Shown piece after piece: positions 20,519 to 31,847 of a DNA stretch of 64,000 nt. The stretch is taken from contig NW_004443506.1 in the NCBI RefSeq assembly GCF_000330505.1, positions 132,206-196,205 on the forward strand. Direction: 5' to 3'. The notes beneath the pieces were generated by a model, which had not been told where the DNA came from, did no database searches, and worked only from the letters and a program-made list of their open reading frames with translations. Numbering within the stretch: the stretch's first letter is position 1; each line of letters begins with the position of its first letter. A program made the translations under genes and the position numbers. The stretch comes from Entamoeba invadens IP1. Taxonomy: Eukaryota > Evosea > Mastigamoebida > Endamoebidae.

Positions 20519-22183
20519 ATGTCAAAGCAAATCACACTCAGCAAAGATATACTGAAAAGTATTATGTCATTTGTCGACTTTTCGGTTTTCGTTTTGCTTC
20601 CCTACATCTCAAAACGAGTTCACATAATCGCACAAAACACAACAAATCTCCCGAAAATCACTCATCACGACGTATTAGTTAATTACGACCTTTTCAAAAT
20701 TTTTGAGATCGTGCAATCTCAAAAAGTCGACGCTCACTTCCCTCAAGACTCTCTTAGTTTTGTTGACGACATCTTTATGGACAAGTTTTCAAATGTTTCC
20801 ATTAATTTGGAAACCCCACCAAACCCTAGCGTGTTAAAAAAATGTGCAAATGTTTTGAAGAACATCATTTACTGTGGTAATCTGGATTACTCACACTGTC
20901 AAAAGATCAAAATGAACACAACGGATTTTACAAAATTTTCGGGGAAATTCGAGATACTCCAAAACTGTAAATTCGTTTTGGTTGAAATGGTGTGGGAAGA
21001 ATTGAACGAAAAAAAATTGAATGATTTTGAGGCATGTCTCACACCTGATATAACAGCAAAAATTGTTATTACTCACACAATCTCGACCATCGATGATGTT
21101 GATAAAATCACACAATTTTTAACTAAGTACGAAAGTTATTCAAATATAGTTCATTTATTAGACGTCAATAGTTACATCCGGTTTCATCCGTTTGTTATTG
21201 ACAAAAAGAGTTTTGACGGAATGAAACATGTTATTTCAAAAAGTGAAGAAGATGAGGAAGGTGTTTTTGACGGGAAAATAGCGGGGAAAGTGATGATGAT
21301 GAAAAAAGGATTGAAGTATGCAAAAAAGCAAATTTGTTTGACAAATTTTGAGTTCCTCGCTCCATACGCTCCAACTGAAATTTGTGTTTGTGGATATAAA
21401 AGCCGGAAAGTTGATCTGAGTTCTCTTGAATACATCAAAATAATCAAGTATGACGTTTATAGTGGAAACGGGAATGTATGCCAATTTCCTGAGACGGTGG
21501 AAGAAATGGAAGTGTTACAGACATTCCCCACTAAAATAGAAAAAGAAACTATTGAAGAACTAAAGTTGCCTAGTTTAAGAAAAATGGAAGTTGGTGAAGG
21601 ATACAAGAAAAGACCTCAAATTGAAAAGAGAAAGCTTGAGATTGGGGAGAAAATATTGGAAAATATCGGGAGATTGGGGTTGAGAGAAATCACGATTAAT
21701 ACGGTGGAATGCCGTGGATATTTAAGGCTCGCGGATATGAGGAAAATCGACGTGAGAAATGTCAACTGCGAACTCACAATTGAATGCGACAGTGTCAAGA
21801 AACTTGTCCTTGTGATGTCCGAGGCGATAATCCGGATTAAAAAAGACGAGCCCATCGAGGAACTTGTCACAGACTTCTCACACGTCAGAGTTCAATCGAC
21901 AAAACTTGGCCAAACTCAAATTGTGAAAATCGTTGAGTGTAATAATGAGTGGGTATTTCTTAACTTTTTTAAGGCAAAAGTCGTTGTGTTGGAACAACTG
22001 GACGCTACCACAGTTGTGCTTGATAACGACACCGTGAAGTATTTGATTATTAATGGATGTCAAAAACTAAGTATGGCTGGGTTGTCTTCAAAAAGCGATT
22101 TGAAAAATCTCAAATTCTGTTCGATTCAGGGGTGCGAATTGCTCACAGAACTTGCGGAAAAGCACCCGAAGAAGAAAAAATGA
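20519..22183 (+). CDS. Entamoeba-type protein, possible F-box/LRR-like, 554 aa
   Basis: A complete single-exon ORF from ATG 20519. The N-terminus (residues about 1-40, LSKDILKSIMSFVDFSVFVLLPYISKRVH) resembles the short helical F-box-like start seen in many lineage-specific Entamoeba proteins. The rest contains irregular leucine-rich, strand-like segments (for example VKKLVLVMSEAIIRIK and VKYLIINGCQKLSMAGL), compatible with a solenoid. A charged stretch (SKSEEDEEGVFDG) lies near residues 240-252, and the C-terminus is KKKK. No catalytic motif, signal peptide or membrane segment. Codon use is host-like. A role in protein-protein recognition is inference; no named family is certain. Confidence 0.7.
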   Translation: MSKQITLSKDILKSIMSFVDFSVFVLLPYISKRVHIIAQNTTNLPKITHHDVLVNYDLFKIFEIVQSQKVDAHFPQDSLSFVDDIFMDKFSNVSINLETPPNPSVLKKCANVLKNIIYCGNLDYSHCQKIKMNTTDFTKFSGKFEILQNCKFVLVEMVWEELNEKKLNDFEACLTPDITAKIVITHTISTIDDVDKITQFLTKYESYSNIVHLLDVNSYIRFHPFVIDKKSFDGMKHVISKSEEDEEGVFDGKIAGKVMMMKKGLKYAKKQICLTNFEFLAPYAPTEICVCGYKSRKVDLSSLEYIKIIKYDVYSGNGNVCQFPETVEEMEVLQTFPTKIEKETIEELKLPSLRKMEVGEGYKKRPQIEKRKLEIGEKILENIGRLGLREITINTVECRGYLRLADMRKIDVRNVNCELTIECDSVKKLVLVMSEAIIRIKKDEPIEELVTDFSHVRVQSTKLGQTQIVKIVECNNEWVFLNFFKAKVVVLEQLDATTVVLDNDTVKYLIINGCQKLSMAGLSSKSDLKNLKFCSIQGCELLTELAEKHPKKKK

Positions 22184-23550
22184 ACGTTTGTGTGTAATGT
22201 TCATAACATGAGAAGTAATTTAGTTAATAAATATTTGTTATTGTGTCAATTTATATCGGCAAACCACTTTTTGTGAAACATTAAAAATTAAAAGAATTTT
22301 TTATTATTATATTTCAATTCCTGTATAAATATCATTCAATAATTCCAATTCTTATTTTCAAAAAAAAAATTATTTTCAATTTACATTTTAATAGTTATTA
22401 ATGTTAATGTTATTTATTTATTAAATTTTCTTAAAAAAAGGGAACATAACAAACATTTTTTAAATGAAATTCTTTTCTATTTGTTCAATACACTTGTTTT
22501 TAAAATTTTTTAATGATTCATATTCAAGATAGCAAAACATTATTGGTTTGGATGGATTTTAAAAGTTTGACAAGATTGACAATTCATAATAAATGTGAAA
22601 CACTTTTAAATCAAAAATTTGGCAAAGCAAATTTGTTTTTAAGTTTTTTGTAATAGAAGAAACATGTATATTCATGTTAATTATTAATATTTAATTATTA
22701 TTTGCATTATAATTAAAATTATTTTAAAAGTATTTTTTCAATAAAATCTTCAATGTTTCGCGATTGTTTTTTGTAACAATTATACAATAACAACTTTGAT
22801 TGGTTACACAGATATTTTTTCATTTATGTTTTGAGTTTTTACCATGTGTAATTAAGTAAATGGTAATGTTTTACTTACAATTATAAATTGGGATGTCAAT
22901 TAATTGTCGTTTTAAAAAATGGAATATGTAAACAATTAATAAATTTGTTGTGGTATTCACAAAATGAAATTTTAAAAAAACTATTCGTTTCATGTTTTTC
23001 AGTATTTTTAATTAATGATTGTCCATTTTAAACGGATTTAAAATGAACACATTGTTACAATAGCAAATGTATATTCCAATTGATCCTCAAACGTTTTATT
23101 TTGTGTTTTCGATGTATTTTTAAAATTAAATTCAACTGAATTTACTGTGAAAAACAAATTGTAAACATATATAGACTTAAATGTTTATAAAACAGGTAAT
23201 AGTACACAAAAATAATATTGAAAGTTTTAAACAATTCCGATTTTTTGTTTTTAATTCGTTCTTTATTCTCAATTAATTATTTCATAAATGGTTATTATAA
23301 ATACAATGTTGTTTAATATTCAATAAAAACATTATTTTTATTATTTTTTGTCATTAGAAATGTAGTTTTTTGTCTATTTATGTGTTATTGGATTTTTCAA
23401 AACCTCTGTTCTTAACTCGTTCAAAACATAAAAATATCAAAGATAACAAATTTCTAATTAAATCATTTGTAAAAATAAATGTAAAGTGTTTGTTTTTTGT
23501 TGTTAAATGTTGCTTTATAAAGAATTCAAAAAACTCTAATTTCCATCCAA
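22184..23550. other. Long AT-rich spacer
   Basis: No gene, tRNA or clear repeat seen. A short frame at 23370-23558 overlaps the next gene's leader and is not supported. Confidence 0.5.
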
Positions 23551-25098
23551 ATGATTAATATGATATTTTCATTGAAATTGATGATCATTTTATTTGTTGT
23601 AATTCCTGAAGTGTTCAGTTTAAAATCTAACAATTCTTTTCGACCAAACGAAGTTTTGAAACCACCTGTGTGTATGACAAACTTTTTAGCTCTCAATTAC
23701 GAATCTAAAACTATAAAAACAACACTATTTGAGTGTTACAGTAACATAATTGATTACAAACGAGTTATAAAGGGATACAATTTGCAATCAATTTGTTTTA
23801 TTGATGAGCATTGGATAAACGTGAATAAAAGTACACATCAAATTAATCGATGTGGGGAATGGATGGAAATTGTTGGCCCAAGTCAATTTCCAATCAAGTG
23901 TATGATAGCTGGTACTTTTAAGTTAGAAGAAAACAACAGTGATCTTTATAACAACAGTACTGCAATTGCGATTGGGGAACATTTATTCTTAAAAATTACT
24001 GGAGGGCTATCCCTTCATGATAAAGACTATGTCCAAGCAACAGTAACTGAAACTGATTTTGATATGGGAATAAACCCATCATTGTGGGTGATTAAGAAAA
24101 ACGAAACACATGCAACTCTTCAATTCACTGATTTTAATAGACCACCTGAATTTATTGAAATTAACTCACGATTAATAAGAAAGAATTATGATGACACTTT
24201 CACGGTTGATAAGTATAAAAATAAAATTAATATCAAGCTTGTTTCTTTTGGAAATGAAAAAGTGGAGTTTGAAGGAGTGGACTTAACATCAATTGTCAGA
24301 GCAACAGCAACAGCAAGATTTGGTCATATTGACATTGGGCATTGTAAATATTTAGCAAATGCAAATATTTTGAATGAAAAAACGAGTCACGAAAATAATT
24401 TATTTAAGTGGTCTCTTTTTCAAAAGCAGATAGATGGAAGCATTGAAGAAATAGATATTAAAAATCCAATATTAACAACTGAAAGTGGTAATGATGATGT
24501 TGAAATATATTTTTGGTATAACACTGCTCTTTTATTTTCACAAGACTTTTTTGAATTTGAAGCACATTTTTTATCAGAGAGTGACATTGAAATTACAAAG
24601 GTAAAGTTGTTAATATCAAAAGAGATAGAAAGTGGTAACAACGCTTTAACTGGAAATTTAGTGAGTGATATTAAACTGTTCAAAGTGTTCAAAGATAACA
24701 ATACAATTTATCTCAAAGCGCCTTTTGACCCATCTAATTTTGAATTTGCAAATACAATTGGGATTACTTTATCAACAAAAAGTAAAAGTGTTATTACACT
24801 AAAGAAAGCAAAACTAAAAAGAAGTGCAATGTTTCAAAATGTTACTGAATGTGAAGTAGAGGCTTTTGATTGCTTACACACAGAATGTACAGTAACTAAT
24901 ACCTCAAAAGATGTAGGTTTTCATATTTGGAAAGATGGGTGTATTCCCAATTGTGGGGTTTGTTTAGAAGGTTACCTGTGTACTACAGCTGGCACTTGTG
25001 AAAAGGAAAGTAACAACAATTTAAGAAGTGTTGGAATTTTATTACAAACTTTTTTCTCTATAATTCTATTCTGCTTTATTTTTAATTCAATCAAATAG
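23551..25098 (+). CDS. Secreted or membrane-anchored surface protein, 515 aa
   Basis: Starts at ATG 23551 (a second ATG at 23560 would serve equally well), with a signal peptide in residues about 1-24 (FSLKLMIILFVVIPEVFS). The large ectodomain has several NxS/T sites and scattered Cys. Near the C-terminus, residues about 440-490, lies a compact Cys-rich module (ECEVEAFDCLHTEC... CIPNCGVCLEGYLC... CEK) like an EGF-type knot. The protein ends in a hydrophobic segment (SVGILLQTFFSIILFCFIF) with only SIK after it, which suits a GPI-attachment signal or a single tail anchor. No lectin or protease domain recognised. It is probably a lineage-specific surface protein. Confidence 0.75.
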   Translation: MINMIFSLKLMIILFVVIPEVFSLKSNNSFRPNEVLKPPVCMTNFLALNYESKTIKTTLFECYSNIIDYKRVIKGYNLQSICFIDEHWINVNKSTHQINRCGEWMEIVGPSQFPIKCMIAGTFKLEENNSDLYNNSTAIAIGEHLFLKITGGLSLHDKDYVQATVTETDFDMGINPSLWVIKKNETHATLQFTDFNRPPEFIEINSRLIRKNYDDTFTVDKYKNKINIKLVSFGNEKVEFEGVDLTSIVRATATARFGHIDIGHCKYLANANILNEKTSHENNLFKWSLFQKQIDGSIEEIDIKNPILTTESGNDDVEIYFWYNTALLFSQDFFEFEAHFLSESDIEITKVKLLISKEIESGNNALTGNLVSDIKLFKVFKDNNTIYLKAPFDPSNFEFANTIGITLSTKSKSVITLKKAKLKRSAMFQNVTECEVEAFDCLHTECTVTNTSKDVGFHIWKDGCIPNCGVCLEGYLCTTAGTCEKESNNNLRSVGILLQTFFSIILFCFIFNSIK

Positions 25099-25819
25099 CT
25101 TAATTATTATAATTAAACTATAATTATATCGGATAAATATATATGAAAAATAAAACCATTTAATAAAATATATACCGATATACAAAAAAATTAAACAAAT
25201 GAACTAATTTTACTAAATTAACTAGTAACTTCTATTAATAAAAAAAATAAGTGTGGAAGAACAAAAACTCAAAGTTTGAGAGGAGTCAAAATAATTCGAG
25301 TTTTTTCAATAAAATTAGAAGATGTCGTTAAACACACGAATAACAGCCTGATATATTCCACTTTTAATTATAAAATACTTATGAAATGAATTCTGTTTCT
25401 TTGAGTGGTAATATCTTGGGAATTTATTTTTATGTTCACTTTTATTCGAATCAAAGACACATGCTGTAATAATTGCAATTCTATATTTCAAGCTTTTGCT
25501 CTTGCAATATTTAGTATATAAATAATAAAATAATTAATAATTAATAACTTGTTTTTTTCTAGCAAACTACAACACAATATTGCCGAAGAAATGGCACTGA
25601 AGTGTTGCCAAGTTTAACTTCTTGTTTTTTCGCTTTGACTTCTCTTCTTATTTTTTAGGTTTTGTTTGACCAAAAAGACAACATTGCGCAGGAAGAAATA
25701 GTTTTCATTCCCTTTCTTGTGACTTTTTTATAATACCCAAACAATTGTAAACACTGAAAAAGAATTTGTCAACAGAAAGAGTAAAAAGAGGATTGAAAAA
25801 ACTCGAAATCAACAACTTG
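25099..25819. other. Spacer and leader of the arrestin-like gene
   Basis: No separate gene recognised. The open frame before the chosen ATG at 25820 extends only to 25751 and has no ATG, so an upstream coding exon is possible but not supported. Confidence 0.45.
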
Positions 25820-27829
25820 ATGGAAGTCCAAGTCGACACGGTGATTGAAAGAGGGTGTGTGATAGGAGAACCAATTGTTGGGTATATCCGTCTCACCCTC
25901 CAAAAGCCTTTTAACATCACTACAGCGTATGTCTCACTTTGTTTACACGTGCCGAACTATGCAATCGCTCAACACCCCTCTCTCCCTTCAAATCAAAAAT
26001 TTCTCCCACTCAAAAAGATTCAGACGATCACATTTTCTTTCGGAATTTTCACTTGTTTGGGATTTCCTAATATGACTTCCCACGAATACCCGCCTGGCAT
26101 ATTTAAACTCCCTTTCACATTCAATTTGCCACAAAACTTCCAACCAACATTGATTGTCCCAGACTTGTTCATTGTCGCTAGTTACTCCTTGCAAGGGTTT
26201 GTCATCTCCGCTGCCCAACCATTCACGGGACCACAAGTCCCACTCCATTTGTTACAAACCAAACTCATACAACTTCAGGACAATGTCCTGCAACACCCTA
26301 AACTACTCCAACAGCAGCAACAACAGCAGTTTATGAGTAATGAATTGCCTAAAATAGATCCAGACGACTTCTCTCAAGACTTAGAATTACCATCAGTACC
26401 TATGACCGTGGGAACAGACTTTACGAATGCAATGAAAATGGAAGACAAACACCTCTCAATCAAACCAGAAGTCACGCCAACAGTCACCCCACGACCAAAT
26501 AGACAAGAAATGGACAATCTTATTGAAAACCCTCCAAAAATGCTTGGGGCGTCTTTATGCAGTTTCACAACAAGCAAAGAAATGTACGCGCAAGGCGAAG
26601 TCATCAACGCGAAGATCTCCGTGCGGTCATTGAAGTCATTAACCCCAACACTTACGATTGGGTTATATGGGTTTTTGATTCACGAAACAGTGATAGCGTC
26701 CAAGTGTTACACGAAATTGACACTTCAAGAAAGTAGCGAGGATTACACGCAGAATCTTCAAATTGAGATCCCCCCAATAGTCCCGCCGACATTCACTTCC
26801 CTCTTTTTGAGATGGGAATACTTCATCATCATTTCTATCCCTCCACAAAAGGTGCAAAGTAGTTCGATTTATGTCCCCGTCACTATTAAAGCGCCGTTTG
26901 TGTCGTTGGACACCTTAGCGTTGTACTCTACTAGTCTTGGAGTGAAGACTCCCAACGAGCCATTTTCCATCCACGACAAAATCCCATTTTTCATCAACGA
27001 AGAGAACGGCATAGAACGTGGAAAGAGTGTCGACGGTAAAACAGTTGTGTTGAATCACGTAGAAAGGACGGCGGGCTTCGAACAAGACTTCGAGGAAAAT
27101 ACACAGACGATCTTGTACCCGTGTTACACGTCGATTACGCTCCCCCCGGGTTTCTCGTTTGGGAGATATCAAAATAGAGCGACTGTCATTGACCACATCA
27201 ACGGAATTGTATATTGGAAGTTCCAATTCCAGAACCAAAGAGTACCCCAATCAATGGTCTCGGGACTTAGAGACATCCCCGTGTTACAAATAACAGTTCT
27301 GGACACGTTTGGACTCAATGTGATATCGAAAGGGATGATCCCAAGTTACTTCTGTCAAGTCAGAGGAGATGACGGGAATTGGATTAAGTCGGTGGTGGTC
27401 AAGGGGATCGACCCGGAACTCAATTTCGAATTCAACTTGCGCCCAAGTGTGACACGACAGAACGTGGTGCTCTACTTCTACACTAAAAAGAAGTTTGGAG
27501 GGAAGAAATACATCGGATTCATCGACATCGACTTGTGCGAAACCCCATTTAACACGTTTGTCGAAAAGTTGTATCCAATTCAGAAGAGCGACTTCGGGAA
27601 TGAACCTTTCTTGGGATTCGTGAGACTGAGAATCGACTATAACAAAGAGGAGACAACACAGTCGCCCCCAAAGATCATTAGGACGGTGTTTACTCCAACA
27701 GTAGATGTCTCTCCAAATAGAACCCCCGAGACTTTACACCAAATCCAGAAACAGAATTTATTAAGAACTAAATTTGGGAAGAACAAAATTTATGATGTCC
27801 TTGGCGACACTATTAAAATCAATTTGTGA
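25820..27829 (+). CDS. Arrestin-fold protein with C-terminal C2-like region, 669 aa
   Basis: Arrestin-like adaptors bind membrane cargo or receptors in trafficking. The start MEVQVDTVIERGCVIGEPIVGYIRLTL matches the first strands of an arrestin N-domain. EYPPGIFKLPFTFNLP and SYSLQGFVIS (residues about 90-140) continue it. After a Gln-rich, proline-containing linker, a second arrestin sandwich begins near SLCSFTTSKEMYAQGEVINAKISV (about residue 250). The last third (FGLNVISKG... VVLYFYTKKKFGGKKYIGFIDIDL) looks like a C2 domain. I chose ATG 25820 because the frame upstream has no ATG. Codon use is GC-richer than that of most neighbours. The partner is unknown. Confidence 0.75.
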   Translation: MEVQVDTVIERGCVIGEPIVGYIRLTLQKPFNITTAYVSLCLHVPNYAIAQHPSLPSNQKFLPLKKIQTITFSFGIFTCLGFPNMTSHEYPPGIFKLPFTFNLPQNFQPTLIVPDLFIVASYSLQGFVISAAQPFTGPQVPLHLLQTKLIQLQDNVLQHPKLLQQQQQQQFMSNELPKIDPDDFSQDLELPSVPMTVGTDFTNAMKMEDKHLSIKPEVTPTVTPRPNRQEMDNLIENPPKMLGASLCSFTTSKEMYAQGEVINAKISVRSLKSLTPTLTIGLYGFLIHETVIASKCYTKLTLQESSEDYTQNLQIEIPPIVPPTFTSLFLRWEYFIIISIPPQKVQSSSIYVPVTIKAPFVSLDTLALYSTSLGVKTPNEPFSIHDKIPFFINEENGIERGKSVDGKTVVLNHVERTAGFEQDFEENTQTILYPCYTSITLPPGFSFGRYQNRATVIDHINGIVYWKFQFQNQRVPQSMVSGLRDIPVLQITVLDTFGLNVISKGMIPSYFCQVRGDDGNWIKSVVVKGIDPELNFEFNLRPSVTRQNVVLYFYTKKKFGGKKYIGFIDIDLCETPFNTFVEKLYPIQKSDFGNEPFLGFVRLRIDYNKEETTQSPPKIIRTVFTPTVDVSPNRTPETLHQIQKQNLLRTKFGKNKIYDVLGDTIKINL

Positions 27830-28201
27830 GACTGTGGAACTATTTTTGTGTTCATTTAATTCAATTGTGTTGTTTTCAAAAGTTGAAATGTTCAATTCCT
27901 TCGTTTAGTGAAATACACAAAGACTGATACTATATAATATAACTTATTTGTTATAAACAATAAGTTTGTGAATTATGATAAATATATAGTTTAAATATAG
28001 TATAATAATATAATAATATAATTATAATTAATTTATAACTAGTTTTAGTATAACCTTTTAATTATAGTTAATAATAATAATTAATACTATGTACTAGTAT
28101 AATAGGTTTTCGAACTATATGCCAAAACCATTGATAGTGAACTATTTGATTTAATTTATAAAATCAATAAATTAATTATAAAAACATGATAAATTATATA
28201 A
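27830..28201. other. Convergent 3' spacer
   Basis: AT-rich and without recognisable elements, between two convergent genes. Confidence 0.5.
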
Positions 28202-29566
28202 TCAGTTTGTCGACAAAACGGAAGGGGACCGTGATAACTGGACCATTGAAAATAGAGCACTTTGGGCAAGAGCGTTTTGGCGTTGGATGGATTTTTGGAA
28301 TGTGATTGTTTTAATAGCAATTTTACTATCGAAATTGACCGCTCTGAGTACTCTCAAAGCGACGTCTTGACTGACATTAGCCTTTGCAGCTGTATTAATA
28401 ACAGCAGACAAGTTGATCTTCGTGATATTGACTGCGGTGATTGGAGATGTGTCTGTGAACAAGTGGAGTATATCATTCGTGATAAGTCCGTTCTTAATCA
28501 GAAGTGTTCGAGTGAAGTTCATTAGCACTCCGCACGCAAGACAAGCGCCAAAGGCGATGAGTTGTGTGAACGGTCCGACCTCTGTTTGGTCGAATGCGAT
28601 GTTCATCATGTCATGTTCCATTCGCAAATTTTGGACTAGAACATTCACATCTCCCTTGTGTAATACTCGTCTCACACACTCATTCAAGTCGTCCACTACA
28701 GAATGATTCCGGTCGATCTTCGATAACTTCTCTATCAATGGATTGGCCTTTGAAAACGACACTGTGACCATCGCGTTGTCGTCATAGAAGTTGACAACGT
28801 TTGGATTTGCCTCATCATATCCCGTGAAGAAGTCCGAGAGAAACTCCTTTGCGGCTTTAAAAATGGTGTACGAGTCAAACACCCCCATTTTGATCTCCGC
28901 AAGGGTCGGAGATACACACAATGGAAAATTAATAGTTTCTTTATAGTTAACGCCGTTGATGGTACAGACAGACAACGCGTCGAGTGCGTTGTGGGGGAAT
29001 TCCTTTGAGGTCATAATAGGGTTATTCAATAAGTTGATATTAGACAAGTAGTAGAGTGGCACTTTGACATTGAAGTTGCTTATTCTGTTGTTCTCTAAAT
29101 TAATGAAGCGAAGTTCGGGAAAGAAGGACTTTACTTGTGACAAGAAATTGACACTTTGGAAATGGTTGTTTGACAAATCAAGACTAACTATCGACTGCCC
29201 CTTCTGTGAGATGTATTGAAAGATCTTCAGAATAAGTGCGTCGTCCATTGTATAGTGTTGATTGATTTTCTGAAGCTTTTGATTCAAACACGAGAAATTC
29301 AGTGTCGAGGTCCCCACACAAAAATTCTCTTCATATAACGTGAGAGCCGCTTCCTTCAATGAATAAGTCGGTAAGACAAGTCCATACGAAATACCCAAAG
29401 AAGGCAATAGAGAGAGGAAACTCGACAACAATGGCTTTTGAATGTGTAAGACAAAGTAGTCGCAATGGGGTTGAAGCACTGGCCTGAGTAATCCAACACC
29501 TTTGAAGAGTGTAGAAAGTTGGGACTTCGTCCCAACAAAGTCGAAAATAGCAATCGATGCAGTCAT
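28202..29566 (-). CDS. NXF/TAP-like mRNA export factor, 454 aa
   Basis: NXF proteins carry mRNA through nuclear pores. The domain order fits the family. An N-terminal alpha/beta region (residues 1-100) could be a diverged RNA-binding fold. A short LRR follows (SIVSLDLSNNHFQSV... LRFINLENNRISNF... NINLLNNPI, about 120-185). Next comes the NTF2-like domain beginning FDSYTIFKAAKEFLSDFFTGYDEANPNVVNFYDDNAMVTVSFS (about 230-280). The tail (NVSQDVALRVLRAVNFDS... ALFSMVQLS) could be a UBA-like TAP-C region. The LRR-to-NTF2 transition is the best evidence. It starts at ATG 29566 and is intronless. It could instead be a related LRR-NTF2 protein with another cargo. Confidence 0.7.
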   Translation of the reverse strand: MTASIAIFDFVGTKSQLSTLFKGVGLLRPVLQPHCDYFVLHIQKPLLSSFLSLLPSLGISYGLVLPTYSLKEAALTLYEENFCVGTSTLNFSCLNQKLQKINQHYTMDDALILKIFQYISQKGQSIVSLDLSNNHFQSVNFLSQVKSFFPELRFINLENNRISNFNVKVPLYYLSNINLLNNPIMTSKEFPHNALDALSVCTINGVNYKETINFPLCVSPTLAEIKMGVFDSYTIFKAAKEFLSDFFTGYDEANPNVVNFYDDNAMVTVSFSKANPLIEKLSKIDRNHSVVDDLNECVRRVLHKGDVNVLVQNLRMEHDMMNIAFDQTEVGPFTQLIAFGACLACGVLMNFTRTLLIKNGLITNDILHLFTDTSPITAVNITKINLSAVINTAAKANVSQDVALRVLRAVNFDSKIAIKTITFQKSIQRQNALAQSALFSMVQLSRSPSVLSTN

Positions 29567-30287
29567 TAGTAAAGATTTGCAGATATGAAAAAGAAGACTT
29601 AAGTATCACGAAGGAAATAATTCGAATGATAAAACACATTCTCTTTTGTTCTTTTTACTATTCATGTATTATAATCTACTAGTCTTTTACTATACCCAAA
29701 ACAACAATCAAAACGATAAGTAAAAACCACCTCAAAAGTTCATTTTTTTTGTTATTGTTCATTTTTGAAGCTTGTATTCTAATTTATAAATTTTTTATTG
29801 TTATTTTTATTATAAGTTATAATTTATAAGATATTTGCGAATAATTAAAATGGCAAAAAGTCTAAATAAGGGCGATAAGAAATAAATGGAAGAAATAGAA
29901 TGAAATGGGTTGTTTTAATATAGAAAAAACATTACAATGATTGGCAAGTTCTTTCAAAAAGTGTTGACGCTTTGCCAAATTTGTCATACAAACGGCATTT
30001 TTTAAAATCAAATTTATTTTTCATTATTTAAACTGAAAAATAACTATTTTAAAATTGAAAAATACACAAATTCATTATTTGCCAAACTCATAAATTGATT
30101 AACAATAGTTTTAATTTTGATACTTCCTTCCAAAATGTGTAATTCACATGTTTTAATAAAATATATTTTTTTATTATTATATTTTATATACCCAAATAAT
30201 TGGTTAATTTTAAATAGTAAAATATGTAGTTAGTAATAATACCAATTAATACATAACAAGTACTAAATAATATATTATAATTTATTA
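29567..30287. other. AT-rich spacer
   Basis: No gene recognised. It borders the transposon-like element on the right. Confidence 0.45.
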
Positions 30288-31746
30288 AAGAGTGTTAAAG
30301 TGATAGACCACTTTTGTGTGGATGGCTTTGAAAATCTTACACATTTGTGTTGTAATTGGTATAAATTTTGCCTAAGAGTTTACAAAAAAATACGTTTTTT
30401 GGACCGAATTCATAAAAAAGTGATTATTTTGAAAGTTAAAACAGAAAAAACAAATTTTATTTTTAGTCAAAGTCATCTTTTACTTTTACCATTCAAACGA
30501 ATTTGCCGCAAAAAAAAAACAATTTTGTTAAAAATTTTAACACTAAAGTTTTTTATTAATTAACTTTAGTTTATTTAATTAATTGTATAAACTATATTCA
30601 ATCAATAAAATTATTGAAATTGAATAATTTGAAAAATAACATATAATTTGTCATAAAATACAATGGCATAGTTTACTGTGGATAGGTTGAAAAGGTGTGG
30701 ATGGTAAATATAGATAGACAATCTTTATTATTACATGTTAAATGTAATGAGTAACATGACTTGTATTTTTTGATGGTTTTTCTTGGTATTTGCCGTATGT
30801 TTCTATTTTAATTAATATGTATTGTTATGATTTTTTAATAACATAAAAATAACTTATTGTTACAATGTGGTAATTTGCCATTTAACTTTTTAACGTTTTT
30901 ATAGTAAAAATTACATTTTATTTAACTATGTTAATAGAATTTGTTTTATGATTATTCTGTCATTTTTATGTTCATTAATAATATACTATTGTAATATAAT
31001 TTATTGTTATTAATTAATAGTTTAGTTTAGACATAAAACCTTGTCTTTAACATTTTCAACAAAACCTGAATATAATTTAGGATGTAAAACCCTTTTTTAT
31101 ACGTATAATTTGCGCCAACAAAAATCATTATTTAACAAATTTCAATTCCCAAATATTATTATTAAAATAATAAACTAATGGAGTGTTTATATAAATTACA
31201 ATACTATTAGTAAAAAGTGATAATAAATGCATTTTTGAGCCACAATTAACAAAAAAATAATAATATTTAAAATTGATATTTAAATTAAATATTTTTTAAT
31301 GCAAAAACTGGAATTTTCCCAAATTATAATCCCATAAATCACTTTTGAAATGTTTTTTCAATTAAAAAAAACGAAAAAAAATAGCGTTACATGTATCAAA
31401 TAAACGGGATAATACACGTAAATTTTGTTAGTTATTTTATTTGTTCATTTTGATCTATTCTTATTTTACCACTTCAAAAAAAGGCTGAAAATAGCGTTTT
31501 TTCTTACTATGAAATTATTGCAAATATTGGAAATACTCCTTATGGGGGTATTCATGTTTGTGTATCATTTTTGTCTCATAAATGATTATAAATAACAATT
31601 ATTAATTTTAAAAATCATAACATATGGTTTAAAACGGATATTTGAATTTTTTCGAAAAAAAAATAAAAGGCTATCCACACAAAATATTCCAATCCGCAGG
31701 GATTCACAATTTCCGTGTGGATACGCCCTATCACGTTAACACTCTT
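30288..31746. mobile_element. 1.46 kb element with short terminal inverted repeats
   Basis: The left end AAGAGTGTTAAAGTGATAG (30288-30306) matches the inverted right end (31728-31746) at 18 of 19 bases, and the flanking TTATT/AATAA extends the match outward. Subterminal copies of the motif TGTGGAT occur in both orientations near each end (about 30316, 30671, 30693 and 31673, 31717). No intact ORF is present; the frame at 30300-30563 starts inside the terminal repeat and is not credible. Likely a non-autonomous DNA transposon. No target duplication is certain. Confidence 0.6.
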
Positions 31747-31847
31747 AAATAAATATAAAGTATAATAATATATTTTAGTATAATAATAATAATAATAATA
31801 ATATATAGAAGTGTATAACAAACATTCTCAAACAAAAAAACAGTATC

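Noticed and set aside
30300..30563. 87-codon plus-strand frame
   Set aside because: It starts without ATG inside the terminal repeat of the 30288-31746 element and has no domain.
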